The notes beneath the pieces are model-generated. The model saw only the letters and a program-made list of their open reading frames with translations. It was not told the DNA's origin and did no database searches. A program made the translations under genes and the position numbers. From Dehalococcoidia bacterium (GTDB lineage: Bacteria > Chloroflexota > Dehalococcoidia > E44-bin15), in assembly GCA_004376075.1 (NCBI GenBank), contig SOJQ01000016.1:1-33108 (forward strand): a stretch of 33,108 nucleotides of DNA. The letters are read 5' to 3'. This document shows, piece by piece, positions 16,483 to 25,911 of the stretch (its first letter is position 1; the number at the start of each line of letters is the position of its first letter).

Positions 16483-17003
16483 GAATCGCTGAAATGAAGC
16501 TGAAGCTGGACCTACACACCCACTGTTATGAGGCCACGGGCTATCGTGCCCCATCCCTGGAGATCGTAAGGCAAATCGTGGATCAGATAAAGGCAAGAGG
16601 ACTTGATGGCATCGCCATCACTGAGCACTGGGACAAGGATTATGGATTCAAGGTAAAGGAGATTGTGGAGCAATTCTTTAATAACGAGGTGCTGATCATC
16701 CCCGGTCGGGAGGTCGATGTGAAGGAGCATCAGGAGGTGGAGCTTTACCTGCCCAATGGCTCCACCTTTCGCTTTCTAGCCCACCCAGGCTTTCCCGTGA
16801 ATTCCTACATCATTGAGGATGTCCAGGGCATCGAGATCGAAAATGGGCTGCATAACTGGCATATAAACAAGGAGAGGGTGAGGGAGCTGGCGGAGGAGCA
16901 TGGCCTTCTCCTCTTAAAGAACAGCGATGCCCACTTCATAAGCCAGATTGGCCAGTACTACAACGAGATCTCCCTTGAGGAGCTCATCGCCCGCGCCAAG
17001 TAG
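16479..17003 (+). CDS. PHP-domain metal-dependent phosphoesterase-like protein
   Basis: LKLDLHTHCYEA, GIAITEHWDKDYG, NSDAHF; overlaps previous stop by 4 nt (start may be the Met at about 16494). Confidence 0.85.
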   Translation: MRIAEMKLKLDLHTHCYEATGYRAPSLEIVRQIVDQIKARGLDGIAITEHWDKDYGFKVKEIVEQFFNNEVLIIPGREVDVKEHQEVELYLPNGSTFRFLAHPGFPVNSYIIEDVQGIEIENGLHNWHINKERVRELAEEHGLLLLKNSDAHFISQIGQYYNEISLEELIARAK

Positions 17004-17104
17004 GCTATTTCTATCAGTCCTCTAGGGGGTCGCCAAGCGACCGAAAAGCTTTTATAATTGTATGAAAGGGGAACACAAATGGAAGCAAAGGAGCGATTGT
17101 TAAG

Positions 17105-17872
17105 ATGATCCTATCAAAGTTTGCGCTAACCGATAGGGTGGCCATTGTGACCGGGGCCGGTAGGGGCATTGGGAAGGGTATTGCCTTGGGGTTTGCCCAG
17201 GCTGGGGCTCATGTTGTTGCTTGTGCTCGAACGGTGGAGCAGATTGAGGCCACCGCAGAGGAGATTCGCGCTCTGGGAAGAAAGTCTCTTGCTATTCCCA
17301 CCGATGTTCGAGAGAGTGAGCAGGTGGATGACATGGTGAGGAAGACCGTGGAGGAATTCGGGCGGATCGATATCCTGGTCAACAACGCTGGTGGCCTCTT
17401 TGTAGTGGCTGTCCTGGACATGAGCGAGAGGGCTTGGGATGCCATCATTCGCGAGAACCTAAAGAGCGTTTTCCTATGTAGCAAAGCGGTTGCCAAGGTG
17501 ATGGTTGAGCAGAAGAAGGGCAGCATTGTTAACCTCGCCTCTATGGCTGGTCGCACTGGGTCTCCGGGAATGGCTCACTATGGGGCGGCTAAGGCGGGGA
17601 TTATCAATTTGACCCAGTCGCTGTCGGCGGAGTGGGCCCCCTACAAGATTCGGGTCAACGCCATAGCACCGGGCCCTGTTTGGACGCCAGGAGCTCCCAT
17701 AGTCTGGCCCACCCCTGAGGTGCAAGCTCAAGTCGTCAGCCGGGTTCTATTGGGGCGTTTCGGACAGCCTGAGGACATTGCGGCGGCGGCCATCTATCTT
17801 GCCTCCGATGCCTCGGACTGGGTCACCGGTCAGACCTTTGAGATCAATGGTGGACCGGCAATTCAAGTCTAA
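17105..17872 (+). CDS. SDR-family oxidoreductase
   Basis: VTGAGRGIGKGIALGFAQAGAHVVACAR, NNAGG, SMAGRTGSPGMAHYGAAKAGI, GQTFEINGG. Confidence 0.94.
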   Translation: MILSKFALTDRVAIVTGAGRGIGKGIALGFAQAGAHVVACARTVEQIEATAEEIRALGRKSLAIPTDVRESEQVDDMVRKTVEEFGRIDILVNNAGGLFVVAVLDMSERAWDAIIRENLKSVFLCSKAVAKVMVEQKKGSIVNLASMAGRTGSPGMAHYGAAKAGIINLTQSLSAEWAPYKIRVNAIAPGPVWTPGAPIVWPTPEVQAQVVSRVLLGRFGQPEDIAAAAIYLASDASDWVTGQTFEINGGPAIQV

Positions 17873-17937
17873 AAGCATCGCCCTTGCCGCCCCTTCATAA
17901 TGTTTCCTTGAAAAGATTGTGGTAAGATATTAACAAT

Positions 17938-18723
17938 ATGAACCCCTTTGACACTATTATCTACGAAAAAAAGGATGGCATCGCCTATGTCACCCTCAAT
18001 CGCCCTGAGGCGCTGAATCGCTACAACATCCAGATGCGCGACGACATTTATCAGGTGCTCACCGCCATCAGGGACGACCCCGAGGTGATGGTGGTCATCC
18101 TTAAAGGGGCCGGGGAGAGGGCCTTCTCCGTTGGCGCTGACCTCAGCGAGTTTGGCACCGCCCCCTCTCCTGTGATCGCCCGCCAGGTGAGGTGGGAGCG
18201 CGATGTCTGGGGTCTTTTTTCAAGCTTAAAACAACCTCTCATTGCGGCAGTTCATGGTTTTGTTCTCGGCTCCGGCGTGGAGGTGGCCCTATTTTGCGAT
18301 ATAAGGATCGCCTCTGAGGACGCCATTTTTGGCCTGCCCGAGGTCTCCCTGGGCGTGATCCCGGCAGCGGGGGGCACTCAGACCTTGCCCCGAATGATCG
18401 GCAGGGGGAGGGCTCTGGAGATGCTCCTCACCAGCAACCGCATCGATGCCAAAGAGGCTTATCGCATCGGGCTGGTGAACATGGTGGTTCCTAGGGAGGA
18501 ACTTTATCCCACCGCGGACGAGATAGCGAAAAAGATCATGTCCCGCGGCCCTATCGCCGTAAGGTATGCTAAAGAGGCCATAAATCGGGGGCTTGATCTC
18601 ACCCTCGAGGAGGGGCTGGCCCTGGAGAGGAAACTTGCCGCCCTTGTGGCAAAGACGGAGGACGCCGCGGAGGGGCTGAAAGCCCTCGCCGAGAAAAGGC
18701 CGCCTCGGTTCAAGAATATGTAA
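17938..18723 (+). CDS. enoyl-CoA hydratase/isomerase family protein
   Basis: YVTLNRPEALNRYN, FSVGADLSEFG, CDIRIASEDAIFGLPEVSLGVIPAAGGTQTLPRMIG. Confidence 0.94.
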   Translation: MNPFDTIIYEKKDGIAYVTLNRPEALNRYNIQMRDDIYQVLTAIRDDPEVMVVILKGAGERAFSVGADLSEFGTAPSPVIARQVRWERDVWGLFSSLKQPLIAAVHGFVLGSGVEVALFCDIRIASEDAIFGLPEVSLGVIPAAGGTQTLPRMIGRGRALEMLLTSNRIDAKEAYRIGLVNMVVPREELYPTADEIAKKIMSRGPIAVRYAKEAINRGLDLTLEEGLALERKLAALVAKTEDAAEGLKALAEKRPPRFKNM

Positions 18724-18737
18724 GAGGAGGTGGAACC

Positions 18738-19517
18738 ATGGGGAAGGAATTAGAGGAGCTTATCGAGGAAACGGCAGAACTGATCGTCAGTTCCAAGAAG
18801 CTGGTGGTGTTTACCGGGGCTGGGGTGAGCACAGAGTCGGGCATACCCGACTTCAGAAGCCCGGGGGGCATCTGGTCCAAATTCAATCCCGACGATTTCA
18901 CCTACCAGAAGTTCCTCAAGGATCCGAAGGTGAGGAAGAGGCAGTGGCAGATGTTCAGCATGTTCCGCATGATAGACCTGGTGCAACCGAATCCAGCCCA
19001 CTACGCCATCGCCGAGCTGGACAAACTGGGAAAGCTGGATTGCGTGATCACCCAGAACGTGGATGGCCTCCATCAAAAGGCGGGGGTCCCTGAGGAGAAG
19101 GTGATCGAGCTTCACGGCACCACCAGGTGGGTTAAATGCCTGGGCTGCGGCAAGCGCTACCCTATGTCGGAGATCGCAAAGAGGTTGGAGGCGGGTGTGG
19201 AGGAGCCTGTTTGCGACGATTGTGGGGGCATCCTCAAGTCGGCGACCATCTCCTTTGGGGAGCCGATGCCGGTGAAGGAGACCAGCGAGGCGGAGCGCTG
19301 CTCCCGAGAGTGCGACCTGATGATGGTGGTCGGCTCCTCCCTGGTGGTCTATCCAGCGGCCTATATGCCCATCTACGCCATGGAATCGGGGGCAAAGCTG
19401 GTGATCATAAACGTAGGAACTACCTCTATGGACCGCTTTGCCAATGTCCGTATCAATGAAAAGGCGGGGGAGGTGATGTCCAAGATCCTGGAGCGGGTGA
19501 AAAGCAGGCTTGCCTAG
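18738..19517 (+). CDS. Sir2-family NAD-dependent protein deacylase
   Basis: VVFTGAGVSTESGIPDFRSPGGIW, ITQNVDGLHQKAG, ELHGTTRWVKCLGCGKRYP with CDDCGG zinc motif, SFGEPMP. Confidence 0.96.
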   Translation: MGKELEELIEETAELIVSSKKLVVFTGAGVSTESGIPDFRSPGGIWSKFNPDDFTYQKFLKDPKVRKRQWQMFSMFRMIDLVQPNPAHYAIAELDKLGKLDCVITQNVDGLHQKAGVPEEKVIELHGTTRWVKCLGCGKRYPMSEIAKRLEAGVEEPVCDDCGGILKSATISFGEPMPVKETSEAERCSRECDLMMVVGSSLVVYPAAYMPIYAMESGAKLVIINVGTTSMDRFANVRINEKAGEVMSKILERVKSRLA

Positions 19518-19583
19518 TTTTCCCCTGACGGAGCAGGGTGGGGAATGATAATGTATCTGAGGCTGAAAATTGAGAGGTAAAGC

Positions 19584-21143
19584 ATGAACACTACTGAATT
19601 TCTCATGATAACCTCTGCCATCTGCCCCGATAGGCCAGCGATAATCTTCGAGGGAAAGAAATTCACCTTTAGCGAACTAAGCGAAAGGGTGAACAGGCTG
19701 GCTAACGCCTTAGTGGACCTGGAGATAGAGAAGGGGGAAAGGGTCGCCATTCTGCAGGTGAACTGCAGCCAGTATGTGGAGGTCTACTACGCGGTGGCAA
19801 AAATAGGGGCCATCTTCGTCCCTTTGAACTTCAGGGCAAAGAGAGATGAGCTCGTCTATATGCTTAATAACTCAGAGGCATCCACCCTCTTTGTCGGCGA
19901 GCGCTATGTCCAACTGGTGAACTCGATGTGCCCCGATCTTCCCCTGGTAAGGCATTACATCTCCATAGAAGGCAAACAAGAGGGCATGCTCGACTACGAG
20001 GAGCTATTGGCCTCCGCCTCCGATGAGGAGTTGTTCACCGATATCGCCGATGAGGATATCACTTTGCTGATGTATACTGCGGGAACTACCGGTTTGCCCA
20101 AAGGGGTGCCCTTGAGCCACAATAGCTTTAGCCTTTATGTTCTGGAGAATGTTAACCCCGCCGATCCGGAGATAGAGGAGACAAACCTCTTAACCATGCC
20201 CCTCTACCATGTAGCTGGGGCTCAGGCGATGCTGGCGGCCACCTATGGAGGGAGATCGCTGGCGATGATGAGGCAGTTTGAGGTCAACGAGTGGCTGGAG
20301 ACGGCGCAGCGGGAGAAGGCGAACCGAGCGATGCTGGTGCCCACCATGCTGAAGCGGGTTATCGACCACCCCGACCTCGATAAATATGACCTCTCCAGCC
20401 TGAAGGTGATCACCTATGGTGCTGCCCCGATGCCCTTTGAGGTGATCAAGAAGGCTATCGAGCTTTTCCCCGGGGTCAACTTCATAAACGCCTTCGGGCA
20501 GACGGAGACCGCCTCCACCATCACCACTCTAGGTCCTGATGACCATATTATCGAGGGGACGGAGGAGGAGAAGGAAAAGAAGCTGAGACGGCTCACCTCC
20601 TCTATCGGCAGACCGATGTCCGATGTGGAGATAAAGATCATCGACGATGCGGGCAATGACCTGCCTCCTGGGGAGGTGGGTGAGATCGTCGCCAGGGGTC
20701 CCCGGGTGATGAGCGGATACTGGAAGGATGCTGAGAAAACGGCGAAGGCGATCACCGCCGATGGCTGGCTCCACACCGGCGATATGGGCTATATGGATGA
20801 GGAGGGCTACTTCTATCTCGCCGCTCGAGCCGACGACCTGATCATCAGGGGAGGGGAGAACATCTCCCCTGATGAGGTGGAGAACGTACTTTATTCCCAC
20901 GCCGCCGTTGAGGAGGCGGCGGTGATCGGTGTCCCCGATCCTGAATGGGGTCAGGAGCCCAGGGCGATCGTGGTGCTCAAAGAGGGGAAGACCGCCACCG
21001 CTGAGGAGCTCATCGATTTCTGCCGCGAGAGGCTGGCCAGCTTCAAGAGGCCGCGCTCCGTGGTCTTCACCGACGAGCTTCCCCGCACCAGCACGGGCAA
21101 GGTGCTGAAGAGGATCCTTCGCGAGGAGTATGGAGCCCCTTAA
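19584..21143 (+). CDS. AMP-forming acyl-CoA synthetase/ligase
   Basis: LLMYTAGTTGLPKGVPLSHNSF, GWLHTGDMGYMDEEGYFYLAARADDLIIRGGENISPDEVE, LPRTSTGKVLKRILREEY. Confidence 0.96.
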   Translation: MNTTEFLMITSAICPDRPAIIFEGKKFTFSELSERVNRLANALVDLEIEKGERVAILQVNCSQYVEVYYAVAKIGAIFVPLNFRAKRDELVYMLNNSEASTLFVGERYVQLVNSMCPDLPLVRHYISIEGKQEGMLDYEELLASASDEELFTDIADEDITLLMYTAGTTGLPKGVPLSHNSFSLYVLENVNPADPEIEETNLLTMPLYHVAGAQAMLAATYGGRSLAMMRQFEVNEWLETAQREKANRAMLVPTMLKRVIDHPDLDKYDLSSLKVITYGAAPMPFEVIKKAIELFPGVNFINAFGQTETASTITTLGPDDHIIEGTEEEKEKKLRRLTSSIGRPMSDVEIKIIDDAGNDLPPGEVGEIVARGPRVMSGYWKDAEKTAKAITADGWLHTGDMGYMDEEGYFYLAARADDLIIRGGENISPDEVENVLYSHAAVEEAAVIGVPDPEWGQEPRAIVVLKEGKTATAEELIDFCRERLASFKRPRSVVFTDELPRTSTGKVLKRILREEYGAP

Positions 21144-21316
21144 CGAGGTTGAGCATAGAGAGGAATCGACCTTTAACATGAGGCAGCCACAAAGGCTGCC
21201 TTGCAATTAGCGCAAAAAGGATGTGGAGAGTAGAATGGTATTTATCCCGGAGGCCAAGGAGGCTCCCCGGGGGAGGTAACGTCCTTGAGCCGGGGCAGGA
21301 GCACGCCTTGTAAAGG

Positions 21317-23323
21317 CTACTGCTGAATTGCGCTCTCCACAAGCTCGGCGATGTCCATCGCCTTTAGATATTCCGTTGCCTCCTTTGCCTTTATGCCATC
21401 CTCAAACATTTGAAGGCAATAGGGGCAGGCGGAAGCCAGGATATTGGCTTTGGTTTTGAACGCCTGATCGGTGCGCATCTCGTTAATTCTGGTGCCGATC
21501 CTCTCCTCCATCCACATCCTTCCACCACCACCGCCGCAGCAAAAGCTCTTACTGCGGCGACGCTCCATCTCCACCATATGGAGCTGAGGGATAGCCTTCA
21601 GGATATTTCTAGGGCTGTCATAGATGTCGTTGTGCCGTCCCAGGTAGCAAGCATCATGATAGGTTATGGTTTTGCCCACACCATTTATCAGTTTTAACTT
21701 TCCTTGCTTTAGCAACTCGGCAATAAACTGGGAGTGGTGGAAAACGTCGAATTCGCTGCCAAATTGAGGGTATTCATTCTTTAGGGTATTATAGCAATGG
21801 GGGCAGGTGACGACCACCTTCTTCACCCCATAGCCCTTAAGGGTCTCAATATTTTTAAGCGCCTGCATCTGGAAGAGGTATTCATTACCCAGGCGGCGCG
21901 CCGGCTCGCCGCAGCAGGTCTCCTCCTCACCCATTATTGCGAAGTCGACCCCCGCCGCCTTGAGCACCCTGGCAAAGGCGCCAGCCACCTGCATATTTCT
22001 GTCCTCCAGAGTAGCGGCACAGCCTACCCAATAGAGCACATCCACATCCCTATCCTCTGAGAGGAGCTTGAGGTCAAGCCCCTGGCACCAGTCCATCCTT
22101 GTGGTCGTGGTTCCTCGGCAACTGTGACCTCTGTCCTCGATGCATCTCAGGACGCCCTCAGCGGTGTCGGGGATCACAGCCTGCTCCAGCACCAGATTGC
22201 GGCGCAGGTCGATGATCTTATCGATATGCTCCACAAAGACGGGGCATACCTCCTGACAGGCGAGGCAGGTAGTGCAAGCCCAGATCTCATCCTCAGTTAT
22301 TATATCGCCAATCAGAGAGGTATCAGGGTTTCCGCCATTGCCTTTCTTAGCGAGCAGACTGGGACCCACCTTAAGCCAATGCCTTTTGAGGTCCTGGATC
22401 ACCTTCTTCGGGGAGAGGGGCTTCCCGCTAAGATAGGCGGGGCAGTTGTCCTGACAGCGACCGCAGCGGGTGCAGGAGTCGAGGTCGAAGAGCTGCTTCC
22501 AGGTGAAGTCATTGATCTTCGCCACCCCATAGGTCTCAGCCGTCTCCAGGTTGATGGGCACCAGCGCCCCCTTGGGACGCATCGACCTGAAGAGCACGTT
22601 GAAGGGGGCGACAACGATGTGCGCCAGCGAGGAGAAGGTGAGGGCGACATAGACTATGGCTCCTAAAGTAAGGGCCACATGAAACCACCACAAGCTCATA
22701 TGCAGGGTTAGCAGTGTGGCGGCGGAAAGCCCGCTGAAGATTTTGGCAACCATCCACCCTCCGGGCGACCATACCTCCCATGGAGGGTTGAGCGCTGCAA
22801 TGCGAAGCCCTTCGATGATGAAGCCGGTGAGCACAATGAGGAAGACCAGAGCTAGGGCGATGGCATCCTCGGCTTTATTGTCCAGCCTATCGGGTTTTTG
22901 AATGTATCTCCTGTAGGCGGCGATGATGACCCCAGCGAGCACCAGTATGCCGAAGACGTCCACAGCTAAAGAGAGCCCCAGATAGGGAGCACCTGCTAAC
23001 CCTCCTATGGCATAGTGGGTTATGAAGTCTATAGCTGCTGCCAGCAAAAAGATTATACATCCCCAGAAGATGAGGAAGTGTATTATCCCTGGGTAGGGGT
23101 CCCTGAGGAAGCGCCTGTGGATGAGGCCATCCACTACGCCAGTGACCACAAAGGACCAGATGCTTTTCCCTATGTTCTCAAACCTGTTGTCCGGCTGCCC
23201 TAGGCGCCAAAGGCGGTAGCGTTTGTAAACCGCATAGGCAAGGATTATTGCCAGGGGGATAAGCAAAGAATAAAGGATGTATCCATAGTGCCCAATATTC
23301 CAGAATATCTCCCTGGTTGGCAT
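21317..23323 (-). CDS. membrane-anchored heterodisulfide reductase-like Fe-S oxidoreductase (candidate ETF:membrane oxidoreductase)
   Basis: N-terminal multi-TM NarI-like region; CTRCGRCQDNCPAYLSGKPLSPKKVIQDLK and CTTCLACQEVCPVFVEHIDKI; C-terminal CCGEPARRLGNE and CCGGGGGRMWMEE. Confidence 0.9.
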   Translation of the reverse strand: MPTREIFWNIGHYGYILYSLLIPLAIILAYAVYKRYRLWRLGQPDNRFENIGKSIWSFVVTGVVDGLIHRRFLRDPYPGIIHFLIFWGCIIFLLAAAIDFITHYAIGGLAGAPYLGLSLAVDVFGILVLAGVIIAAYRRYIQKPDRLDNKAEDAIALALVFLIVLTGFIIEGLRIAALNPPWEVWSPGGWMVAKIFSGLSAATLLTLHMSLWWFHVALTLGAIVYVALTFSSLAHIVVAPFNVLFRSMRPKGALVPINLETAETYGVAKINDFTWKQLFDLDSCTRCGRCQDNCPAYLSGKPLSPKKVIQDLKRHWLKVGPSLLAKKGNGGNPDTSLIGDIITEDEIWACTTCLACQEVCPVFVEHIDKIIDLRRNLVLEQAVIPDTAEGVLRCIEDRGHSCRGTTTTRMDWCQGLDLKLLSEDRDVDVLYWVGCAATLEDRNMQVAGAFARVLKAAGVDFAIMGEEETCCGEPARRLGNEYLFQMQALKNIETLKGYGVKKVVVTCPHCYNTLKNEYPQFGSEFDVFHHSQFIAELLKQGKLKLINGVGKTITYHDACYLGRHNDIYDSPRNILKAIPQLHMVEMERRRSKSFCCGGGGGRMWMEERIGTRINEMRTDQAFKTKANILASACPYCLQMFEDGIKAKEATEYLKAMDIAELVESAIQQ

Positions 23324-23370
23324 AGCTTTCTCCTCTTTCCTTCAAAAATTCCTCCAATTCAACCTTTGAA

Positions 23371-23399
23371 AGTGTATCATATCGCAATCGCTCTGCCAA
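23371..23399 (-). promoter_or_regulatory. Candidate promoter for the Fe-S oxidoreductase gene
   Basis: Minus strand TTGGCA - 17 nt - TACACT. Confidence 0.55.
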
Positions 23400-23408
23400 G
23401 GAAATGCC

Positions 23409-23437
23409 TTGTTAATCGACCGAGCCTGGAATATAAT
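23409..23437 (+). promoter_or_regulatory. Candidate promoter for the 23467 gene
   Basis: TTGTTA - 17 nt - TATAAT. Confidence 0.65.
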
Positions 23438-23466
23438 CTGGCTAGCATCCTTTCGAAGGAGGGAGC

Positions 23467-23859
23467 ATGGCAGAAAAGGACCCTCTAACCAGGAGGGCAA
23501 AGGCAGACATTATGCTAAAGAGAACCGCCTCACAGCTAAGGGAGATGCTTCATGAGGCAGCGGGGGAACTGGACCCCTTCCCTTTTTTCATGGGGAGTTT
23601 CTTTATCAGGGCCATTGAGGCGGAGCCTGGGGGGGCCACAAAAGGGGAGCGGGGCTGCGTGGTTGTTTGCCCCGACGGCGAGCTCTACGAATACATCTAC
23701 ACGATAACGGTTGGTGGTCCCTTTCCGGAGCCCTCTCGCAAGGAGGAGACCAGGGAGCTGGACCTGCCCCCTCAAGATTATATCCCTTATGCCTACAATG
23801 CCCTTTGTGAGATCACCAGGTTGCTCCTGGAGAGTCAGGAATCGGGGTCATCGCCTTGA
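23467..23859 (+). CDS. hypothetical protein
   Basis: 130-aa ORF preceded by a promoter-like element and GAAGGAGG; fills the divergent gap; no family recognised. Confidence 0.7.
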   Translation: MAEKDPLTRRAKADIMLKRTASQLREMLHEAAGELDPFPFFMGSFFIRAIEAEPGGATKGERGCVVVCPDGELYEYIYTITVGGPFPEPSRKEETRELDLPPQDYIPYAYNALCEITRLLLESQESGSSP

Positions 23860-23862
23860 GGT

Positions 23863-24318
23863 CTACTCTAGGATGATCGTTCCGCTCCTGCCGCCGCTCT
23901 TGCGAGCCAGGCGAATCCCCTCGATCCTCATCCCCCGGTCAGCCGCCTTGCACATATCGTAGATGGTTAGGGCGGTCACCGCTACCGCGGTAAGGGCCTC
24001 CATTTCAACCCCTGTTTTCCCCATGCTCTTCACCCTGGCGGTGATCTCCACACCTCCCTCGGCAAACGTGAATTCCACCTTAACCTCATCGAGCATCAGA
24101 TGATGGCACATGGGGATGATCTGGGAGGTCTGCTTTGCTGCCATAATTCCAGCCACCTGAGCTGTGGCAAGGACGTCCCCTTTTGCCATCTTCCCCTCCC
24201 TCATCAGGGAGAGGGTTTCAGGTTTCATCGTTACCATGCCCTTGGCCACCGCCTCACGCCTGGTGACCCGCTTCTCGGTTATATCCACCATCCTTGTCGG
24301 CTCCAGGGTCTCTTCCAT
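23863..24318 (-). CDS. moaC: cyclic pyranopterin monophosphate synthase
   Basis: [65 protein letters not shown]. Confidence 0.96.
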   Translation of the reverse strand: MEETLEPTRMVDITEKRVTRREAVAKGMVTMKPETLSLMREGKMAKGDVLATAQVAGIMAAKQTSQIIPMCHHLMLDEVKVEFTFAEGGVEITARVKSMGKTGVEMEALTAVAVTALTIYDMCKAADRGMRIEGIRLARKSGGRSGTIILE

Positions 24319-24322
24319 CCCC

Positions 24323-25300
24323 TTATCCTCCCAACTGACACATTGCCCGCCCTTTGGGGAGCACCCCTTCCCTTAATCGATGGCGCTCCGGTTTGGCGGC
24401 TACAGCCTGCTGAATTAACCGGCTTAGCTCCTGCGGCGATGCCCCTTTCCACAGCGGCCCCTTCAGGTCCACCTCCTCATCGCTGAGGAGGCAAGGGCGT
24501 AGCGTTCCGTCTACAGTCAGTCGCAGGCGATTGCAATTGAAGCAGAAGTGCTCGCTAAGCGGGCTGATAAAGCCTATGGTCCCCTTTGCCCCTGAAAAGC
24601 GAAAGTACCTGGCAGGGCCATTGCTATGGCTGGGCAGAGAGGGCTCCAGTGGCCCCAGGGAAAGAAGGCGCTCCTTGATCTCAGCTGCGGGGACGAAATC
24701 AAGCCTCTCCCCTCTGCCGAAGGGCATGGTCTCGATGAACCTCACATGCCATCCCTGCTCGATAGTGAGGCGGGCGAAATCGAGAACCTCATCGTCGTTC
24801 ATCCCTCGCATAACCACCATGTTCAGCTTGACGGGCTCAAGACCCGCCTCCCTCGCCGCCTCGATGCCATCGAGGACGTCGCCTAGTTTATCATGCCTTG
24901 TGATACGCTGGAATCTTCCCCTGTTAAGGGTGTCGAGGCTCACATTGACCCGCCCAAGTCCAGCCTCCTTAAGCGAAGCAGCATATCGCCTAAGGAGCAC
25001 CCCATTTGTGGTCAGGGAGATATCGTCAATGCCCTCTATCTCAGATAGCATCCTTATCAGATGGGGCAGTTCCGACCTTACCAAGGGCTCGCCCCCGGTG
25101 AGCCTCACTTTAGTTATGCCCAAAGCGGCTGCCGTCTGGGCAACAGCTTGAATCTCCTCGTAGCGAAGTATCTCGCTGCGGGGCAAGAGTGTAATGCCCT
25201 GGGGGGGCATACAATAGAGGCAGCGCAGATTGCAGCGATCGGTGACCGATATGCGCAAATAGTTTATGGGACGCTGAAAGGAATCGGAAAGCCCTGTCAT
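24323..25300 (-). CDS. moaA: GTP 3',8-cyclase
   Basis: [22 protein letters not shown] radical SAM motif; [20 protein letters not shown] second cluster. Confidence 0.96.
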   Translation of the reverse strand: MTGLSDSFQRPINYLRISVTDRCNLRCLYCMPPQGITLLPRSEILRYEEIQAVAQTAAALGITKVRLTGGEPLVRSELPHLIRMLSEIEGIDDISLTTNGVLLRRYAASLKEAGLGRVNVSLDTLNRGRFQRITRHDKLGDVLDGIEAAREAGLEPVKLNMVVMRGMNDDEVLDFARLTIEQGWHVRFIETMPFGRGERLDFVPAAEIKERLLSLGPLEPSLPSHSNGPARYFRFSGAKGTIGFISPLSEHFCFNCNRLRLTVDGTLRPCLLSDEEVDLKGPLWKGASPQELSRLIQQAVAAKPERHRLREGVLPKGRAMCQLGG

Positions 25301-25911
25301 TCTTTTCGTCCTGGCTCCAGTTTTAAAAGGATCCCACGTGCCTGTTGTGTTGCCTGCCCCCGATGGCTTACCTCGTTCTTCTCTTCGACGCTGAGCTCAG
25401 CCATGGTCTTGCCCAGCCTGGGGAGATAGAAGATGGGGTCATATCCAAAGCCCTCATCCCCCTTTGGGCTAAAGGCAATCATACCTTCACACTCACCTTG
25501 GCAGAGCTCTACCCTCCCTTCGGGGGAGGCGATAGCGATAACACACCTGAAGCGAGCGGCTCTTTTTTCCCAGGGGATGCCTTCAAGCCTCTTAAGCAGA
25601 TAGCCGATCCTCTCCTCGTCTGAGGCACCTGCCCCGGCGTAGCGAGCCGATAGGGCGCCGGGCTCCCCGCCCAGGGCATCGACCTCCAGCCCCGAATCGT
25701 CGGCCAGGGTGAACAGGTTGCTTAGCGAGGTATAGGCTAGAGCCTTGAGGGTGGCATTCTCCTCAAGGGTGGCCCCTGGCTCGCCCACCACCTGCTCAAT
25801 GCCCTGCTCGGCGAGGGTAACAATTTCAAAGGGTATGCCCTGAAGGAGCAACGAGTACTCCCGCGCCTTAGCAGCGTTTTTTGTGGCCAGGAGAAGCTTG
25901 GGCATCCTCAT
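25297..25911 (-). CDS. rdgB: non-canonical purine NTP pyrophosphatase (RdgB/HAM1)
   Basis: LLLATKNAAKAREYSLLL, LADDSGLEVDALGGEPGALSARYAG, GFGYDPIFYLP. Confidence 0.95.
   Translation of the reverse strand: MRMPKLLLATKNAAKAREYSLLLQGIPFEIVTLAEQGIEQVVGEPGATLEENATLKALAYTSLSNLFTLADDSGLEVDALGGEPGALSARYAGAGASDEERIGYLLKRLEGIPWEKRAARFRCVIAIASPEGRVELCQGECEGMIAFSPKGDEGFGYDPIFYLPRLGKTMAELSVEEKNEVSHRGQATQQARGILLKLEPGRKE

Noticed and set aside
20529-21206. 225-aa minus-strand ORF antisense to the acyl-CoA ligase
   Set aside because: Shadow ORF of a well-supported enzyme; no family features
22124-22666. 180-aa plus-strand ORF antisense to the Fe-S oxidoreductase
   Set aside because: Complete overlap with strong Fe-S motif coding frame on the other strand
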